Notes under the pieces: model-generated
Databases searched by the model: none
What the model saw: the letters and a program-made list of their open reading frames with translations, nothing else
What the model was told of the DNA's origin: nothing
In this document: positions 27,504 to 36,341 of the stretch, piece by piece
How the letters are laid out: the number at the start of each line of letters is the position of its first letter
Position numbering within the stretch: position 1 is the first letter of the stretch
Program-made: the position numbers and the translations under genes
Source: Verrucomicrobiota bacterium
Lineage (GTDB): Bacteria > Pseudomonadota > Gammaproteobacteria > Coxiellales > Coxiellaceae
Reading direction: 5' to 3'
Assembly: GCA_013287435.1 (NCBI GenBank)
Contig: JABDDU010000009.1
Coordinates: 1-55,332 of the forward strand
Length of the DNA: 55,332 bases

Positions 27504-28943
27504 TCACGTCTCAGCTAAAAATTCAACAATATGATTTTCCAACACAATGTATGGGAAACGATTACGCGGTACATCGTTAATCATAATGACAAAAGCTAAT
27601 AATCCACGATTGTCTGTTTTTACAAATCCTGCGAGTGTGGAAACACCTGTCATCGATCCTGTTTTTGCATGAACGCGATCACCGCGCGCCAGCATTGGCA
27701 TGCGATAAACCAATGTGCCATCAACACCCGCGATGGGTAACGCTGGAATTAATGTGTTACGTAACGTTGAATTATGTTCAATATAATTCAGCATTTTCGC
27801 CACATCATTCGGCGTGACCATATTGTATTGCGATAATCCAGAACCATCGATCAAATGTATGTTGTGAAGATTAATGCCAACATTGCGCGATAAAATCGGT
27901 GACTCTGCAAGCAAACCATTTTGCCAAGATCCCGGCGCATGATCATAATATTCTCCAATTTTTTTAAATAACGCATCGGCATATAAATTATCAGATTGTT
28001 TTAATAAATGAACGATCACTGTTTTTAGTGGCGCTGATAAATGTTCTGCTAATAACTCTGAATTTGGCGGTGTTTTTGCAGAATAAAAGCGACCGTTAAA
28101 TTGAATACCGTGTTGTTGCAATAATTCGCGAATCAAACTGCGTGTAAACATTTCCATATTACGAATCGCAATTGAGCGACCTTGTACACCCAATCGTTTT
28201 GATAAACAGCCGCGTAACAAATATTGATTGCGTTCATTACTGATAATGGATATTGGACAATTTCTTTCAGACAGTCGGGTCGTTTTCATTTCATTAATAA
28301 ACGTCGCGGAACCGGGCGGTAAATGTGGAATCAGTGTTGGGCGCTCGCCCATTCTTCTCGCAGGCACTAAACTTAATCCAAATTTATTGCGATTGATAAT
28401 GACGGTGTTTAGGGGCGCTGCAAAAACCGATGTCAAATCATTCCACAACCAACCGGCGGGATAAGGAATATGATTAAAAGCAGTATTGTCAATCACGACA
28501 TTGCCTACAATTCTGCGAATTCCTATCGTTTGTAATTTTTTTACCAAACCGATGACGTTGCTTTCAGTGAGCGAAGGATCGCCATTAAATTGAAAAATCA
28601 AATTACCGTTCAAAACACCTTGATGAATGGTGCCTGTTGTTAATAAACGAGTGGTAAAACGATAATCGGGTGTTAAATTTAATAACGCGGATGAAACGGT
28701 AAAGAGTTTTTGTACACTGGCTGGCGCAAAATACTGATTGGCGTTTTTAGAATAATAAATTTGGCCTGTTCTCATGGATTGTACGACCACACCAATATGA
28801 ACTGATGGATTTACTTCGGAAACCATGCGTTGCAGTTTCCATGGAATAGAGCTGCTGCTTGAATAATATGCGTGTGAGTTGAGCGTGATAAATGATAGGG
28901 AAATGCCGATAAAAATTTTTTTCAATTGAAGTGAGCGAGGCAT
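27504..28943 (-). CDS. dacB: D-alanyl-D-alanine carboxypeptidase/endopeptidase (PBP4, S13 family)
   Basis: A periplasmic enzyme that trims and cuts peptidoglycan cross-links. 479 residues with an N-terminal signal peptide (IFIGISLSFITLNSHA). The catalytic SxxK is SVQK at 76-79, SDN occurs in KQSDNLYADAL, and the KTG box is AKTGSM. The start has a GGGAG box (aagggagactttaaatg). Near the damX-like gene but with only a short gap, so cotranscription is possible. Confidence 0.95.
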   Translation of the reverse strand: MPRSLQLKKIFIGISLSFITLNSHAYYSSSSSIPWKLQRMVSEVNPSVHIGVVVQSMRTGQIYYSKNANQYFAPASVQKLFTVSSALLNLTPDYRFTTRLLTTGTIHQGVLNGNLIFQFNGDPSLTESNVIGLVKKLQTIGIRRIVGNVVIDNTAFNHIPYPAGWLWNDLTSVFAAPLNTVIINRNKFGLSLVPARRMGERPTLIPHLPPGSATFINEMKTTRLSERNCPISIISNERNQYLLRGCLSKRLGVQGRSIAIRNMEMFTRSLIRELLQQHGIQFNGRFYSAKTPPNSELLAEHLSAPLKTVIVHLLKQSDNLYADALFKKIGEYYDHAPGSWQNGLLAESPILSRNVGINLHNIHLIDGSGLSQYNMVTPNDVAKMLNYIEHNSTLRNTLIPALPIAGVDGTLVYRMPMLARGDRVHAKTGSMTGVSTLAGFVKTDNRGLLAFVIMINDVPRNRFPYIVLENHIVEFLAET

Positions 28944-28955
28944 TTAAAGTCTCCC

Positions 28956-29627
28956 TTATGCCGTGTGAGTCCGTTTGTGATGCGCATGCATCGGTATCGA
29001 ATCTGAATCGTGAAATAATACACGACTTTCTTGCATTTTCCACCAAAGAAATCCGCTCATACACAATACCAGTACCGCCACTGTTTTTACGCTACGAGTT
29101 TGCCAGAATGGTTCACGTTTTTGTGGAATCGATTGCGTGGGCATTTTGTTTAAATAAATAACATTTAATTCACCAGCATTTTTTGAAGTGAGCGCACTTA
29201 TTTTGGAAGCTAATTCAGGATAACCGACCAAGATGATGCGAATCGCGATAGATTTATTTTCTTGAATATGGTTGAGATGACAAAGCGCGTTTAAAATAGT
29301 CATTGGCAACAAATGAGCTTGTTCTACGAGCAATAAACAGTGTTGCTGCTGCTCTTCCAAACATTTTATGATGCAATTTAATTTTTCATTGATGCCAATT
29401 GCTTCGTCACCAACCGTTTTTAACGCCCAATGTTTTGAAAATACAGTCATTAAAATCGATGGTGGTAAATTAGAGCGCCCTTTTAAACGCAGCACCATGT
29501 GATTAGGATCAGAATAGTCGATTGCTTTGGATAAAAGATCTGTTTTACGGCTGCCGATGGTGCCTAAGATAAGCAAGAGTGGGTTGACAGACTGAAGAAA
29601 CTGTTTGAGCGCAATTGCATCCTGCAT
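28956..29627 (-). CDS. DamX-like ATPase, short form without SPOR domain
   Basis: 223 residues from the ATG at 29627, which has AAGGGA seven bases upstream inside the aroB stop region. The N-terminal AAA-like part has a degenerate Walker A (GTIGSRKT) and a Walker B-like LLLVEQAHLLP. One transmembrane helix lies near the C-terminus (VAVLVLCMSGFLWW). In gammaproteobacteria the gene after aroB is damX, a division protein with a C-terminal SPOR domain; here the protein ends soon after the membrane helix. Position supports the damX identity, but the SPOR domain is missing. Confidence 0.6.
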   Translation of the reverse strand: MQDAIALKQFLQSVNPLLLILGTIGSRKTDLLSKAIDYSDPNHMVLRLKGRSNLPPSILMTVFSKHWALKTVGDEAIGINEKLNCIIKCLEEQQQHCLLLVEQAHLLPMTILNALCHLNHIQENKSIAIRIILVGYPELASKISALTSKNAGELNVIYLNKMPTQSIPQKREPFWQTRSVKTVAVLVLCMSGFLWWKMQESRVLFHDSDSIPMHAHHKRTHTA

Positions 29628-29631
29628 GACA

Positions 29632-30705
29632 CTATCCCTTTGATGCACAACTCCAAGCGTTCATGATCATTTCCATCGAAACTTGATCCGTGATCACAGC
29701 GCTACCAATCGTTGTTAACACAATAAATCGTAAGTGATTAGCCTTAACCTTTTTATCACTTTGCATAGTGTCGGTCAAATCAGTCAGCGATATGTTTTGA
29801 GGCAATGTTTTGAGCAAATCATAGCGCGTAAATAGTTTGTGAATGCGATTGTAATCAATCGTCTTTAATAACCTTAACTGGTGTGACAATGTTGCGGCCG
29901 CAACAATGCCGAAAGCCACTGCCTCGCCGTGCAACCATGTGCCAAATCCCAGCACGTGTTCTATGGCATGCGCAAAGGTATGGCCAAAATTGAGTAACGC
30001 GCGCACATTATTTTCCTTTTCATCTTGCATGACGATAGTGCGTTTAATATCGCAGGATTTTTGAATGGCAAATAATAATGTTTTCGGATCACGTGTCAAT
30101 AATTTTGGTAAGTTATTTTCGAGCCATGTAAAAAATTCGGCATCTTTGATCAGCGCTGCTTTAATGATTTCAGAAATCCCTGTGCGAAATTCGCGATCAG
30201 GTAATGTGTCGAGTGTTTTAATATCAATAAAAACGGCTTTCGGCTGATAAAATGCGCCGATTAAATTTTTCCCCGTCGGATGATTAACTGCCGTTTTGCC
30301 GCCAATGGATGCATCCACTTGTGCGAGTAATGTTGTTGGAATATTTATCCAAGCAACACCACGATGATAACAAGCCGCTGCAAATCCTGTCATATCTCCG
30401 ATCACACCACCACCGAGTGCAATGAATGTGGTGTCACGGTGATGATGATGTTCGGCGGCGGTATTAATTATTTTTTCAAATGAAGACAGTGTTTTGTGTT
30501 GTTCGCCCGGCGGTAATATTAATGTGTCGCATTGAAAATCTGAAAAAATATTTTTTATGGTAGATAAATAATGTGGCGCACTATTTTCATCGGTGATAAT
30601 GAATACTTGTGTGCCTTTTATACAGGATAAAAATTTTTTTTTATCTAAAAATAAATCATATCCTGTAAAAATAGAACATTCTTTTATACTGACCGTCACG
30701 TTCAC
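29632..30705 (-). CDS. aroB: 3-dehydroquinate synthase
   Basis: The second step of the shikimate pathway. 357 residues. NAD-binding GGGVIGDMTGFAA, IPTTLLAQVDASIGGKTAVN and the zinc ligands within LNFGHTFAHAIE and WLHGEAVAFG are all present. The start is GTG at 30705, overlapping the aroK stop by four bases (GTGA). Confidence 0.97.
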   Translation of the reverse strand: MNVTVSIKECSIFTGYDLFLDKKKFLSCIKGTQVFIITDENSAPHYLSTIKNIFSDFQCDTLILPPGEQHKTLSSFEKIINTAAEHHHHRDTTFIALGGGVIGDMTGFAAACYHRGVAWINIPTTLLAQVDASIGGKTAVNHPTGKNLIGAFYQPKAVFIDIKTLDTLPDREFRTGISEIIKAALIKDAEFFTWLENNLPKLLTRDPKTLLFAIQKSCDIKRTIVMQDEKENNVRALLNFGHTFAHAIEHVLGFGTWLHGEAVAFGIVAAATLSHQLRLLKTIDYNRIHKLFTRYDLLKTLPQNISLTDLTDTMQSDKKVKANHLRFIVLTTIGSAVITDQVSMEMIMNAWSCASKG

Positions 30706-31229
30706 ACCTCAAACAACTCATCAAAAATTTGATCAGCAATTTCTTTCGGCCCATTGATATCGGTGTCATACGTAAAATGAGCGATTTCTTTGTAAAGCGG
30801 TGCGCGTATGTGATCAAGCTCAATAATTTTTTGATAAGGATCAGGAATGTCGAGTAAGGGGCGAACCCCTTTGCGCTGATTTGTGCGCTGCAATTGTGTT
30901 TCCAGAGAAGCGCGTAAATAAATAACAGTGCCACGTGATGAAAATGCATGTCGATTTTCTGGCATTAAAATTGAACCGCCGCCAGAAGACAAAACAATAT
31001 TGTCCAATTGCGTTAATTTCGCAATCATCTCTTGTTCCCGTTTGCGAAATCCGGCCTCGCCTTCAAATTCAAAAATAGTAGCAACAGAAACACCGCTTAA
31101 TTTTTCGATTTCCTGGTCTGAATCATAAAACACAAAACGGGCTTTTTTTGCCAGTTGACGACCGACGGTTGTTTTGCCTGCGCCCAAGGGACCTATGATA
31201 AAAATGTTCTTATTTTTCAGGTTTTTCAT
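30702..31229 (-). CDS. aroK: Shikimate kinase
   Basis: Phosphorylates shikimate with ATP. 175 residues. The P-loop GPLGAGKT is at 13-20, the shikimate-binding DSDQEIE follows, then GFRKREQEMI and SSGGGSI. It lies between the secretin gene and aroB, the classical pilQ-aroK-aroB order. Confidence 0.97.
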   Translation of the reverse strand: MKNLKNKNIFIIGPLGAGKTTVGRQLAKKARFVFYDSDQEIEKLSGVSVATIFEFEGEAGFRKREQEMIAKLTQLDNIVLSSGGGSILMPENRHAFSSRGTVIYLRASLETQLQRTNQRKGVRPLLDIPDPYQKIIELDHIRAPLYKEIAHFTYDTDINGPKEIADQIFDELFEV

Positions 31230-31257
31230 GCGAAGGATGATAGCACTGTGACCCCTT

Positions 31258-32277
31258 TCAAGAAAGGGCTTTCATCATGGATGGTGTGATAAAAATCAAT
31301 AATTCCTGTTGTTTTTTGAGGTTTTCATGGTGACGAAACAGCCCTCCAACCAACGGAATTTGATCGATGACCGGAATGCCCTGTTGCTGCTTCGCACGAG
31401 ACGTTTCGAGGATTCCGCCGAGCACAATGGTTTGATGATTTTTGACGACAACTTGCGTTGTGATTTGTTGCGTTTGAATCGCTGGCACACCGTTCACCGT
31501 CAACGCACTGACCTTGTCTTGATTGAGCGCAATATGCAATAAAATATGATCATTGGGCATACGTTGTGGCGTTACTTGCAGTCGTAAAACGGCTTTTTTA
31601 AAACTAACGCTCGTAGCACCACTCGACGTTGCTTTTTGATAAGGCACTTCAGCGCCTGATTCAATGACCGCCGCTTGGTTGTTCAACGTGATTAACGATG
31701 GACTTGAAATCAATGATGCATGACCTTCTTGCTCTAACGCTGAAATTTGCAAATTGAGTAAATGATTTCCCGCTAATTTTGCGATGGTGACGGTAAATTG
31801 CCCTGCGTTATCCGTATCGTCCGGTTCGTCCATCGTGAGTTGTGTAACAGGATTCTTTATAGGATTATCGGTACGAAATAAAAAACCCACTGCTTTTTGA
31901 TATTGCCGATCAAGATTAATTATTTTGGCTTTTATTAAAAATTGCGGGCCGGGTTGATCGAGATGGTGAATCAATGCTCGAATTTGTGCAATATGTTTTG
32001 CATCATCGTTTAGCCAAATTTGATTACTACGTTTATCGTAATTTATTTTTCCAGCGGGTGATAAAATGCCCGAAGTTTTTTTTGAAACAAATGCAGCGAC
32101 CGTTTTTGCATCTGCAAAATAAAGCGGAATCCAGCACGATTGGGTTGTTTGATTGTCTATGGTTGGTAGCGTATTGGTTTGTAAAAAGGGATCACGTGTA
32201 GGAATATTCTCATCTGCATAAACAGAGACTGTATTAAAAAATAAATAAAATAATAATAGTCGCACTACAAAAATCAT
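31258..32277 (-). CDS. pilQ: Short secretin PilQ/HofQ of a type IV pilus or DNA-uptake system
   Basis: An outer-membrane secretin. From the ATG at 32277 it is 339 residues with a signal peptide (FVVRLLLFYLFFNTVSVYA). One N1-like domain precedes the secretin core, recognised by LISSPSLITLNNQAAVIESGAEVPY and VPVIDQIPLVGGLF-type strings (here GIPVIDQIPLVGGLF). Typical PilQ is about 700 residues with AMIN and N0 domains; these are absent, so the channel is of the shorter HofQ kind. The start overlaps the PilO-like stop (ATGA). Confidence 0.9.
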   Translation of the reverse strand: MIFVVRLLLFYLFFNTVSVYADENIPTRDPFLQTNTLPTIDNQTTQSCWIPLYFADAKTVAAFVSKKTSGILSPAGKINYDKRSNQIWLNDDAKHIAQIRALIHHLDQPGPQFLIKAKIINLDRQYQKAVGFLFRTDNPIKNPVTQLTMDEPDDTDNAGQFTVTIAKLAGNHLLNLQISALEQEGHASLISSPSLITLNNQAAVIESGAEVPYQKATSSGATSVSFKKAVLRLQVTPQRMPNDHILLHIALNQDKVSALTVNGVPAIQTQQITTQVVVKNHQTIVLGGILETSRAKQQQGIPVIDQIPLVGGLFRHHENLKKQQELLIFITPSMMKALS

Positions 32278-32786
32278 TTTATATCCACGCGTAATTGTAA
32301 ATGAAATTGACCGGCTTGCGGAATCGATAATTTTTCTAGTGCGATTGGCCACGCTGATTGACTCAGTAAATGTATAAAACGAAATATCTCTGGATAGCTA
32401 CCTGATAATACCAGTTGTATTTTATGCTTGTTTTTATGCGTAACAATTGGTTGAGCCTGTGTAATTGAAAAGCCTGATTGCTGTGCCGCTTCGGTGACTT
32501 GCTGCAGCAATTGATCCAGGGTAATAGAAGATTGCATGGCTTTATAAAAATCAGGATATTTTTTTTGCCATATGCTGAGTGCTTTTATTGTTTGACTATC
32601 TTCTGTTGCCGCGTATTTTTTTTGTTGTAATGCTATTCGCTGCGCATTTTCATTTTGTTTTGTGATGTGATATTGATCAAGCGTTGATTTTAAAAATAAA
32701 CAATAACTGACAAGACCGATAAAAAATAAAATAAATAGTGCGCCTGAAAATTCAATCAAGTAATTTTTATTAAAATATTTTTTCAT
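32274..32786 (-). CDS. pilO: PilO-like inner-membrane assembly protein
   Basis: 170 residues. A single N-terminal membrane helix (FSGALFILFFIGLVSYCLF), a short coiled coil, and a C-terminal ferredoxin-like domain ending in LEKLSIPQAGQFHLQLRVDI. This is the PilO layout. It lies between the PilM-PilN fusion and the secretin; no pilP gene is present in the position it normally takes. Confidence 0.8.
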   Translation of the reverse strand: MKKYFNKNYLIEFSGALFILFFIGLVSYCLFLKSTLDQYHITKQNENAQRIALQQKKYAATEDSQTIKALSIWQKKYPDFYKAMQSSITLDQLLQQVTEAAQQSGFSITQAQPIVTHKNKHKIQLVLSGSYPEIFRFIHLLSQSAWPIALEKLSIPQAGQFHLQLRVDIK

Positions 32787-32855
32787 AACTCATTTTTCCG
32801 AGGTGGTATTATAGTAGGTAACATAGCTTAGGTTACAATTTAATATCTCAGACAC

Positions 32856-32974
32856 AGAAGCTGAAGGAGACGCGTTTTAGCGTCGACTGAGGCGTTTTGC
32901 AGAGAATACGGTGCAGTAGCACTCTCTGCAAAACGCCTCGGTTGGCTCGCGAGCTCGCCTCCCTCAGCTACTGA
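32856..32974. repeat. Pair of inverted REP-like elements between pilO and pilMN genes
   Basis: The left copy (32856-32902) reads AGAAGCTGAAGGAG...GACTGAGGCGTTTTGCAGAG. The right copy (about 32931-32974) is its imperfect reverse complement, with GCAAAACGCCTCGG and CTCCCTCAGCTACTGA. The two pair across a short spacer into a long hairpin, like a bacterial interspersed mosaic element. The family is shared with 1742-1793 and 15415-15463. Confidence 0.7.
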
Positions 32975-33018
32975 AACATCTTGTAACTCAAGCTTCTGAG
33001 TGCGAAACTCCAAATAAG

Positions 33019-34026
33019 TTAAACGCACACTTCAACCGTAAAATCCATCACCACTTTATTTTTTTGATCATTGTGAATTTCTGATAACGTCACTTTTTGA
33101 TTTTTTAATTTTTCCTGCAATGCACCGACATACTGATGAATATCGGATAATGAATTCCCAACGCCGGTAATCTGAATGGTTTGATCTGCTAAATTTAATG
33201 TCGTTAATGTCATTGTCACAGGGAGTGCATTAGCAATCGTTAATAATAATTTCTCATCGTGTTGATTGGTTGTCAGTGACGCTGATTTTTCAGCATGCAT
33301 TGATTTTAATTTTTGCAATAATGCTAAATGTGCTTTTGTATGATTCACTATTATTTTTTGATTATTTTTTTCTATAACATGCGTTCGCATTTTTATTGTT
33401 TGAGTATCTTTTACAATCTTATTTTTTAAAAAAATAAATAATAATAAAATTAAAATCACATAAATCATAAAACGAAAACATACTCTTTTTTTAAATTGAC
33501 GTTTTTCTGTATCACGCCACGGCAGCAAATTAATATTGTCATCGGTAGTGATGCAGTGAACTGGTATTTTGGCATCAAAAAATGATTGTTGAATACGTGT
33601 AATCAAAGAACGATGCGCAGCAACGACCACTATTTTTTGTTTGTTGTCTTCTGTCGCCGCTTGAATTTCATAATCCATACACAGCGTATCAGCTGGATGG
33701 CCAAATAATTGTGTTGATCGAGCCTGTAGAAATTGCATGATTTCTGAATCAGACAAATTATTATCAATGGTTAGTTCGCGTGTGATGCTATGTTCAGAAG
33801 GAATGTGAATAAAAACTTGCGTTGCTTTTGAATACAGCGATTTCAATTCAACGACTACTTTTGATAACGCCTTGTTATCTGCAAAATCATAGGGAATTGA
33901 TGACGCTACTTTTTCAATCATGACGTCTGCGTTTTCTTCAGACACTATCGCATGACAGTGTTGCAACGAAAATGTAATGGTTAATGTGGTTGGCACGGTG
34001 ATGTTCCAATGATTCAAATAATTCAA
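33019..34026 (-). CDS. PilM-PilN fusion protein of the pilus assembly platform
   Basis: 335 residues. Residues 1-160 resemble a shrunken PilM (VFIHIPSEHSITRELTI, LSDSEIMQFLQARS, KIVVVAAHRSLITRIQQ), lacking the full actin-like ATPase. Residue 165 begins the PilN signature INLLPWRD (165-172), followed by a membrane helix (184-201), a coiled coil and the PilN periplasmic domain. In standard clusters PilM binds the cytosolic INLLP tail of PilN, so the fusion joins natural partners. The start is TTG at 34026 without a ribosome-binding site; the true start is uncertain. Confidence 0.75.
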   Translation of the reverse strand: MNYLNHWNITVPTTLTITFSLQHCHAIVSEENADVMIEKVASSIPYDFADNKALSKVVVELKSLYSKATQVFIHIPSEHSITRELTIDNNLSDSEIMQFLQARSTQLFGHPADTLCMDYEIQAATEDNKQKIVVVAAHRSLITRIQQSFFDAKIPVHCITTDDNINLLPWRDTEKRQFKKRVCFRFMIYVILILLLFIFLKNKIVKDTQTIKMRTHVIEKNNQKIIVNHTKAHLALLQKLKSMHAEKSASLTTNQHDEKLLLTIANALPVTMTLTTLNLADQTIQITGVGNSLSDIHQYVGALQEKLKNQKVTLSEIHNDQKNKVVMDFTVEVCV

Positions 34027-34077
34027 ATGGAACTATTGTAGTGATGCTGATAGTTTCTTCAATACCGTGTTTTTGTG

Positions 34078-34083
34078 TATAAT
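34078..34083 (+). promoter_or_regulatory. -10 box of the PBP1A gene
   Basis: TATAAT at 34078-34083, with a weak TTCTTC 17 bases upstream. It lies downstream of the first possible ATG (34067), so that codon cannot be the start; the TTG at 34112 fits. Confidence 0.5.
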
Positions 34084-34111
34084 ATCCAAAACACAACCCA
34101 GGAAGTGCCGC

Positions 34112-36145
34112 TTGTTACGCCCATTTCGACGATTTATCAGTCATTTTTTGTGGACTTTGATGAGCTTGATGATCACGATGGTGATCGTCTTTGGTGCGTT
34201 ATATGCGTACATGGAATTTAATCTGCCGGATGTGTCGGTTCTCAATGACGTGCATATGCAAGTGCCGCTTCGAATTTACAGCCAAGACGATAAACTGATT
34301 GCAGAATATGGCGCGAAACGTCGTGCGCCTGTGACGATTAATCAAGTTCCCAAACAATTAACTGAAGCTATTATTGCAACCGAAGATGCGCGATTTTATT
34401 CTCATCCAGGTGTTGATTTTATTGGCCTCATACGCGCAACGATTGCCGTTATTACGTCAGGACATAAAGTGCAAGGGGCTAGCACGATTACGATGCAAGT
34501 GGCACGAAACTTTTTTTTAACACCGAAAAAAACGTATTCTCGAAAAATAAAAGAAATTTTATTAGCGATTAAAATCGACAAAGCCTTAAGCAAACAAAAA
34601 ATTTTGGAATTGTATTTAAATAAAGTTTATTTTGGTAATCGTGCGTACGGCGTTTCTGCTGCAGCCCATGTGTATTATGGAAAACCGCTGGATCAATTAA
34701 CGCTACCACAAATGGCCATGATTGCTGGTTTGCCGCAAGCACCTTCACGCAATAATCCATTAAATAATCCTAAAAACGCATTAGACCGCAGAAATCATGT
34801 ATTAAAACGCATGTGGGATGTCGGTTACATTAATAAAGCAACGTATGAAAGCGCTATTCAAGCGCCATTAACAGCGAAATATCACGAAGATCGTGTGCGT
34901 TTGGAAGCGCCGTATGTGGCAGAAATGGTACGAGAAGTCATGGTAATGATGTATGGTCCGCGCGCGTATGATTCGGGATTAAAAGTGTATACCACCATTA
35001 CATCGCCATTACAAAATGATGCTGTTGCAGCATTACAATCAGGATTAACGGCCTACAGCGTTCGTCATGGCATGCCGCAAAATGTCATACCCAAAGTGCA
35101 AGGAGCGATGGTTGTTTTAAATCCCAATAATGGTGCAATTTTAGCATTGCAAGGCGGATATGATTTTCAATTGAGTGCATTTAATCGCGTATTACAAGCA
35201 GAAAGACAACCGGGTTCTAGTTTTAAACCTTTTCTATATTCCGCTGCATTCGCCAAAGGATTTACGTTAGCGAGCACGATTAACGATGCGCCGATTATGA
35301 TTCGCGATTCCGGTGAAAATGCGTGGTGGCGTCCTGAAAACGATACCGATCAATTTTATGGACCGACTCGCTTACGCGTTGCATTTGCAGAATCCCGCAA
35401 TTTAGTAGCGATTCGATTATTAGCGGCGATTGGCATTCCTTATGCATTAGATTATATCCAACGATTTGGATTAGATCCCGCCACATTGCCGCACTCGTTA
35501 TCATTGGCGTTAGGAAGTGGTGTGTTAACGCCGATGCAATTGGCAACGGGTTATGCGATTTTTGCGAATGGTGGTTATCATGTGACACCGTATTTTATTG
35601 AAAAAATTGTCGATGAAAATAATAAAATAATATATCAAGCAAATCCACAACCCGGTCCCGCAGTGATTACACCACAAAATGCCTACTTAATGACACAGGC
35701 GATGCGCGCTGTAATTCAATCGGGCACAGGCACTGCGGCGAAAGTATTAAATCGTCATGATTTAGCGGGAAAAACGGGTACCACAAATAATAAAGTCGAT
35801 GCGTGGTTTTCAGGATTTAACAGCAATCTGTTAGCAACGGTGTGGGTAGGTTTTGATGATAGTCAAGATTCATTGCATGAGTTTGGCGCGCAAGCGGCAT
35901 TACCGATTTGGATTCAATTTATGAAAGCAGCACTGATGAATCAGCCGGAAGCAACGATGCTGCAACCCGCAGATATTGTCACCGCACGTATCGATCCACA
36001 AACGGGATTATTAGCATCTCCTGGCGAAAAAAATGCGATATTTGAAGTATTCCAAAAAGGAGATATGCCGCACCAATTAGCACACAATGCAACGACTGCG
36101 GAGCAGGCGAGCGGTGCCGCGGGTGGATCGGAGAATATTTTTTAA
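34112..36145 (+). CDS. mrcA: Penicillin-binding protein 1A lacking the OB-fold (ODP) insertion
   Basis: Class A peptidoglycan synthase. From the TTG at 34112 (AGGAAG box six bases upstream) it has 677 residues: one membrane anchor, a GT51 glycosyltransferase domain (TEDARFYSHPG, with the catalytic Glu at about 91, and GASTITMQVARN), and a transpeptidase domain with SSFK at about 369-372, SRN and KTGT. PBP1A of gammaproteobacteria normally has about 100 extra residues forming an OB-fold domain before the transpeptidase. Here YSVRHG runs almost directly into VQGAMVVLNPNNGA, so that domain is gone. Divergent from the pil genes, as is usual for this gene. Confidence 0.95.
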   Translation: MLRPFRRFISHFLWTLMSLMITMVIVFGALYAYMEFNLPDVSVLNDVHMQVPLRIYSQDDKLIAEYGAKRRAPVTINQVPKQLTEAIIATEDARFYSHPGVDFIGLIRATIAVITSGHKVQGASTITMQVARNFFLTPKKTYSRKIKEILLAIKIDKALSKQKILELYLNKVYFGNRAYGVSAAAHVYYGKPLDQLTLPQMAMIAGLPQAPSRNNPLNNPKNALDRRNHVLKRMWDVGYINKATYESAIQAPLTAKYHEDRVRLEAPYVAEMVREVMVMMYGPRAYDSGLKVYTTITSPLQNDAVAALQSGLTAYSVRHGMPQNVIPKVQGAMVVLNPNNGAILALQGGYDFQLSAFNRVLQAERQPGSSFKPFLYSAAFAKGFTLASTINDAPIMIRDSGENAWWRPENDTDQFYGPTRLRVAFAESRNLVAIRLLAAIGIPYALDYIQRFGLDPATLPHSLSLALGSGVLTPMQLATGYAIFANGGYHVTPYFIEKIVDENNKIIYQANPQPGPAVITPQNAYLMTQAMRAVIQSGTGTAAKVLNRHDLAGKTGTTNNKVDAWFSGFNSNLLATVWVGFDDSQDSLHEFGAQAALPIWIQFMKAALMNQPEATMLQPADIVTARIDPQTGLLASPGEKNAIFEVFQKGDMPHQLAHNATTAEQASGAAGGSENIF

Positions 36146-36341
36146 TTCATCACTATTTCCAAAACAGCGTGCCACTCATATTGCGCGGTCGCTATCGCTC
36201 TCGCTTCCATTTACCCTGTAGCAAAAAATTTTGTCCCGCGCAAAGCAAAGCGCAATTTGGGATGAAGAATTTAAGAAAATGTTAATATCGCTCGAGTAAG
36301 ATGATCATCAATAATTTATATTTTTCTTGAGGGTTAGCTTT

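Noticed and set aside
34067..34111. ATG start for PBP1A
   Set aside because: It lies upstream of the likely -10 box and adds residues foreign to the family; TTG at 34112 has a ribosome-binding site.
36150..36290. GCGC-rich stretch after PBP1A as a further REP copy
   Set aside because: It has inverted GCGCAA/TTGCGC strings but does not share the family flanks; too weak to call.
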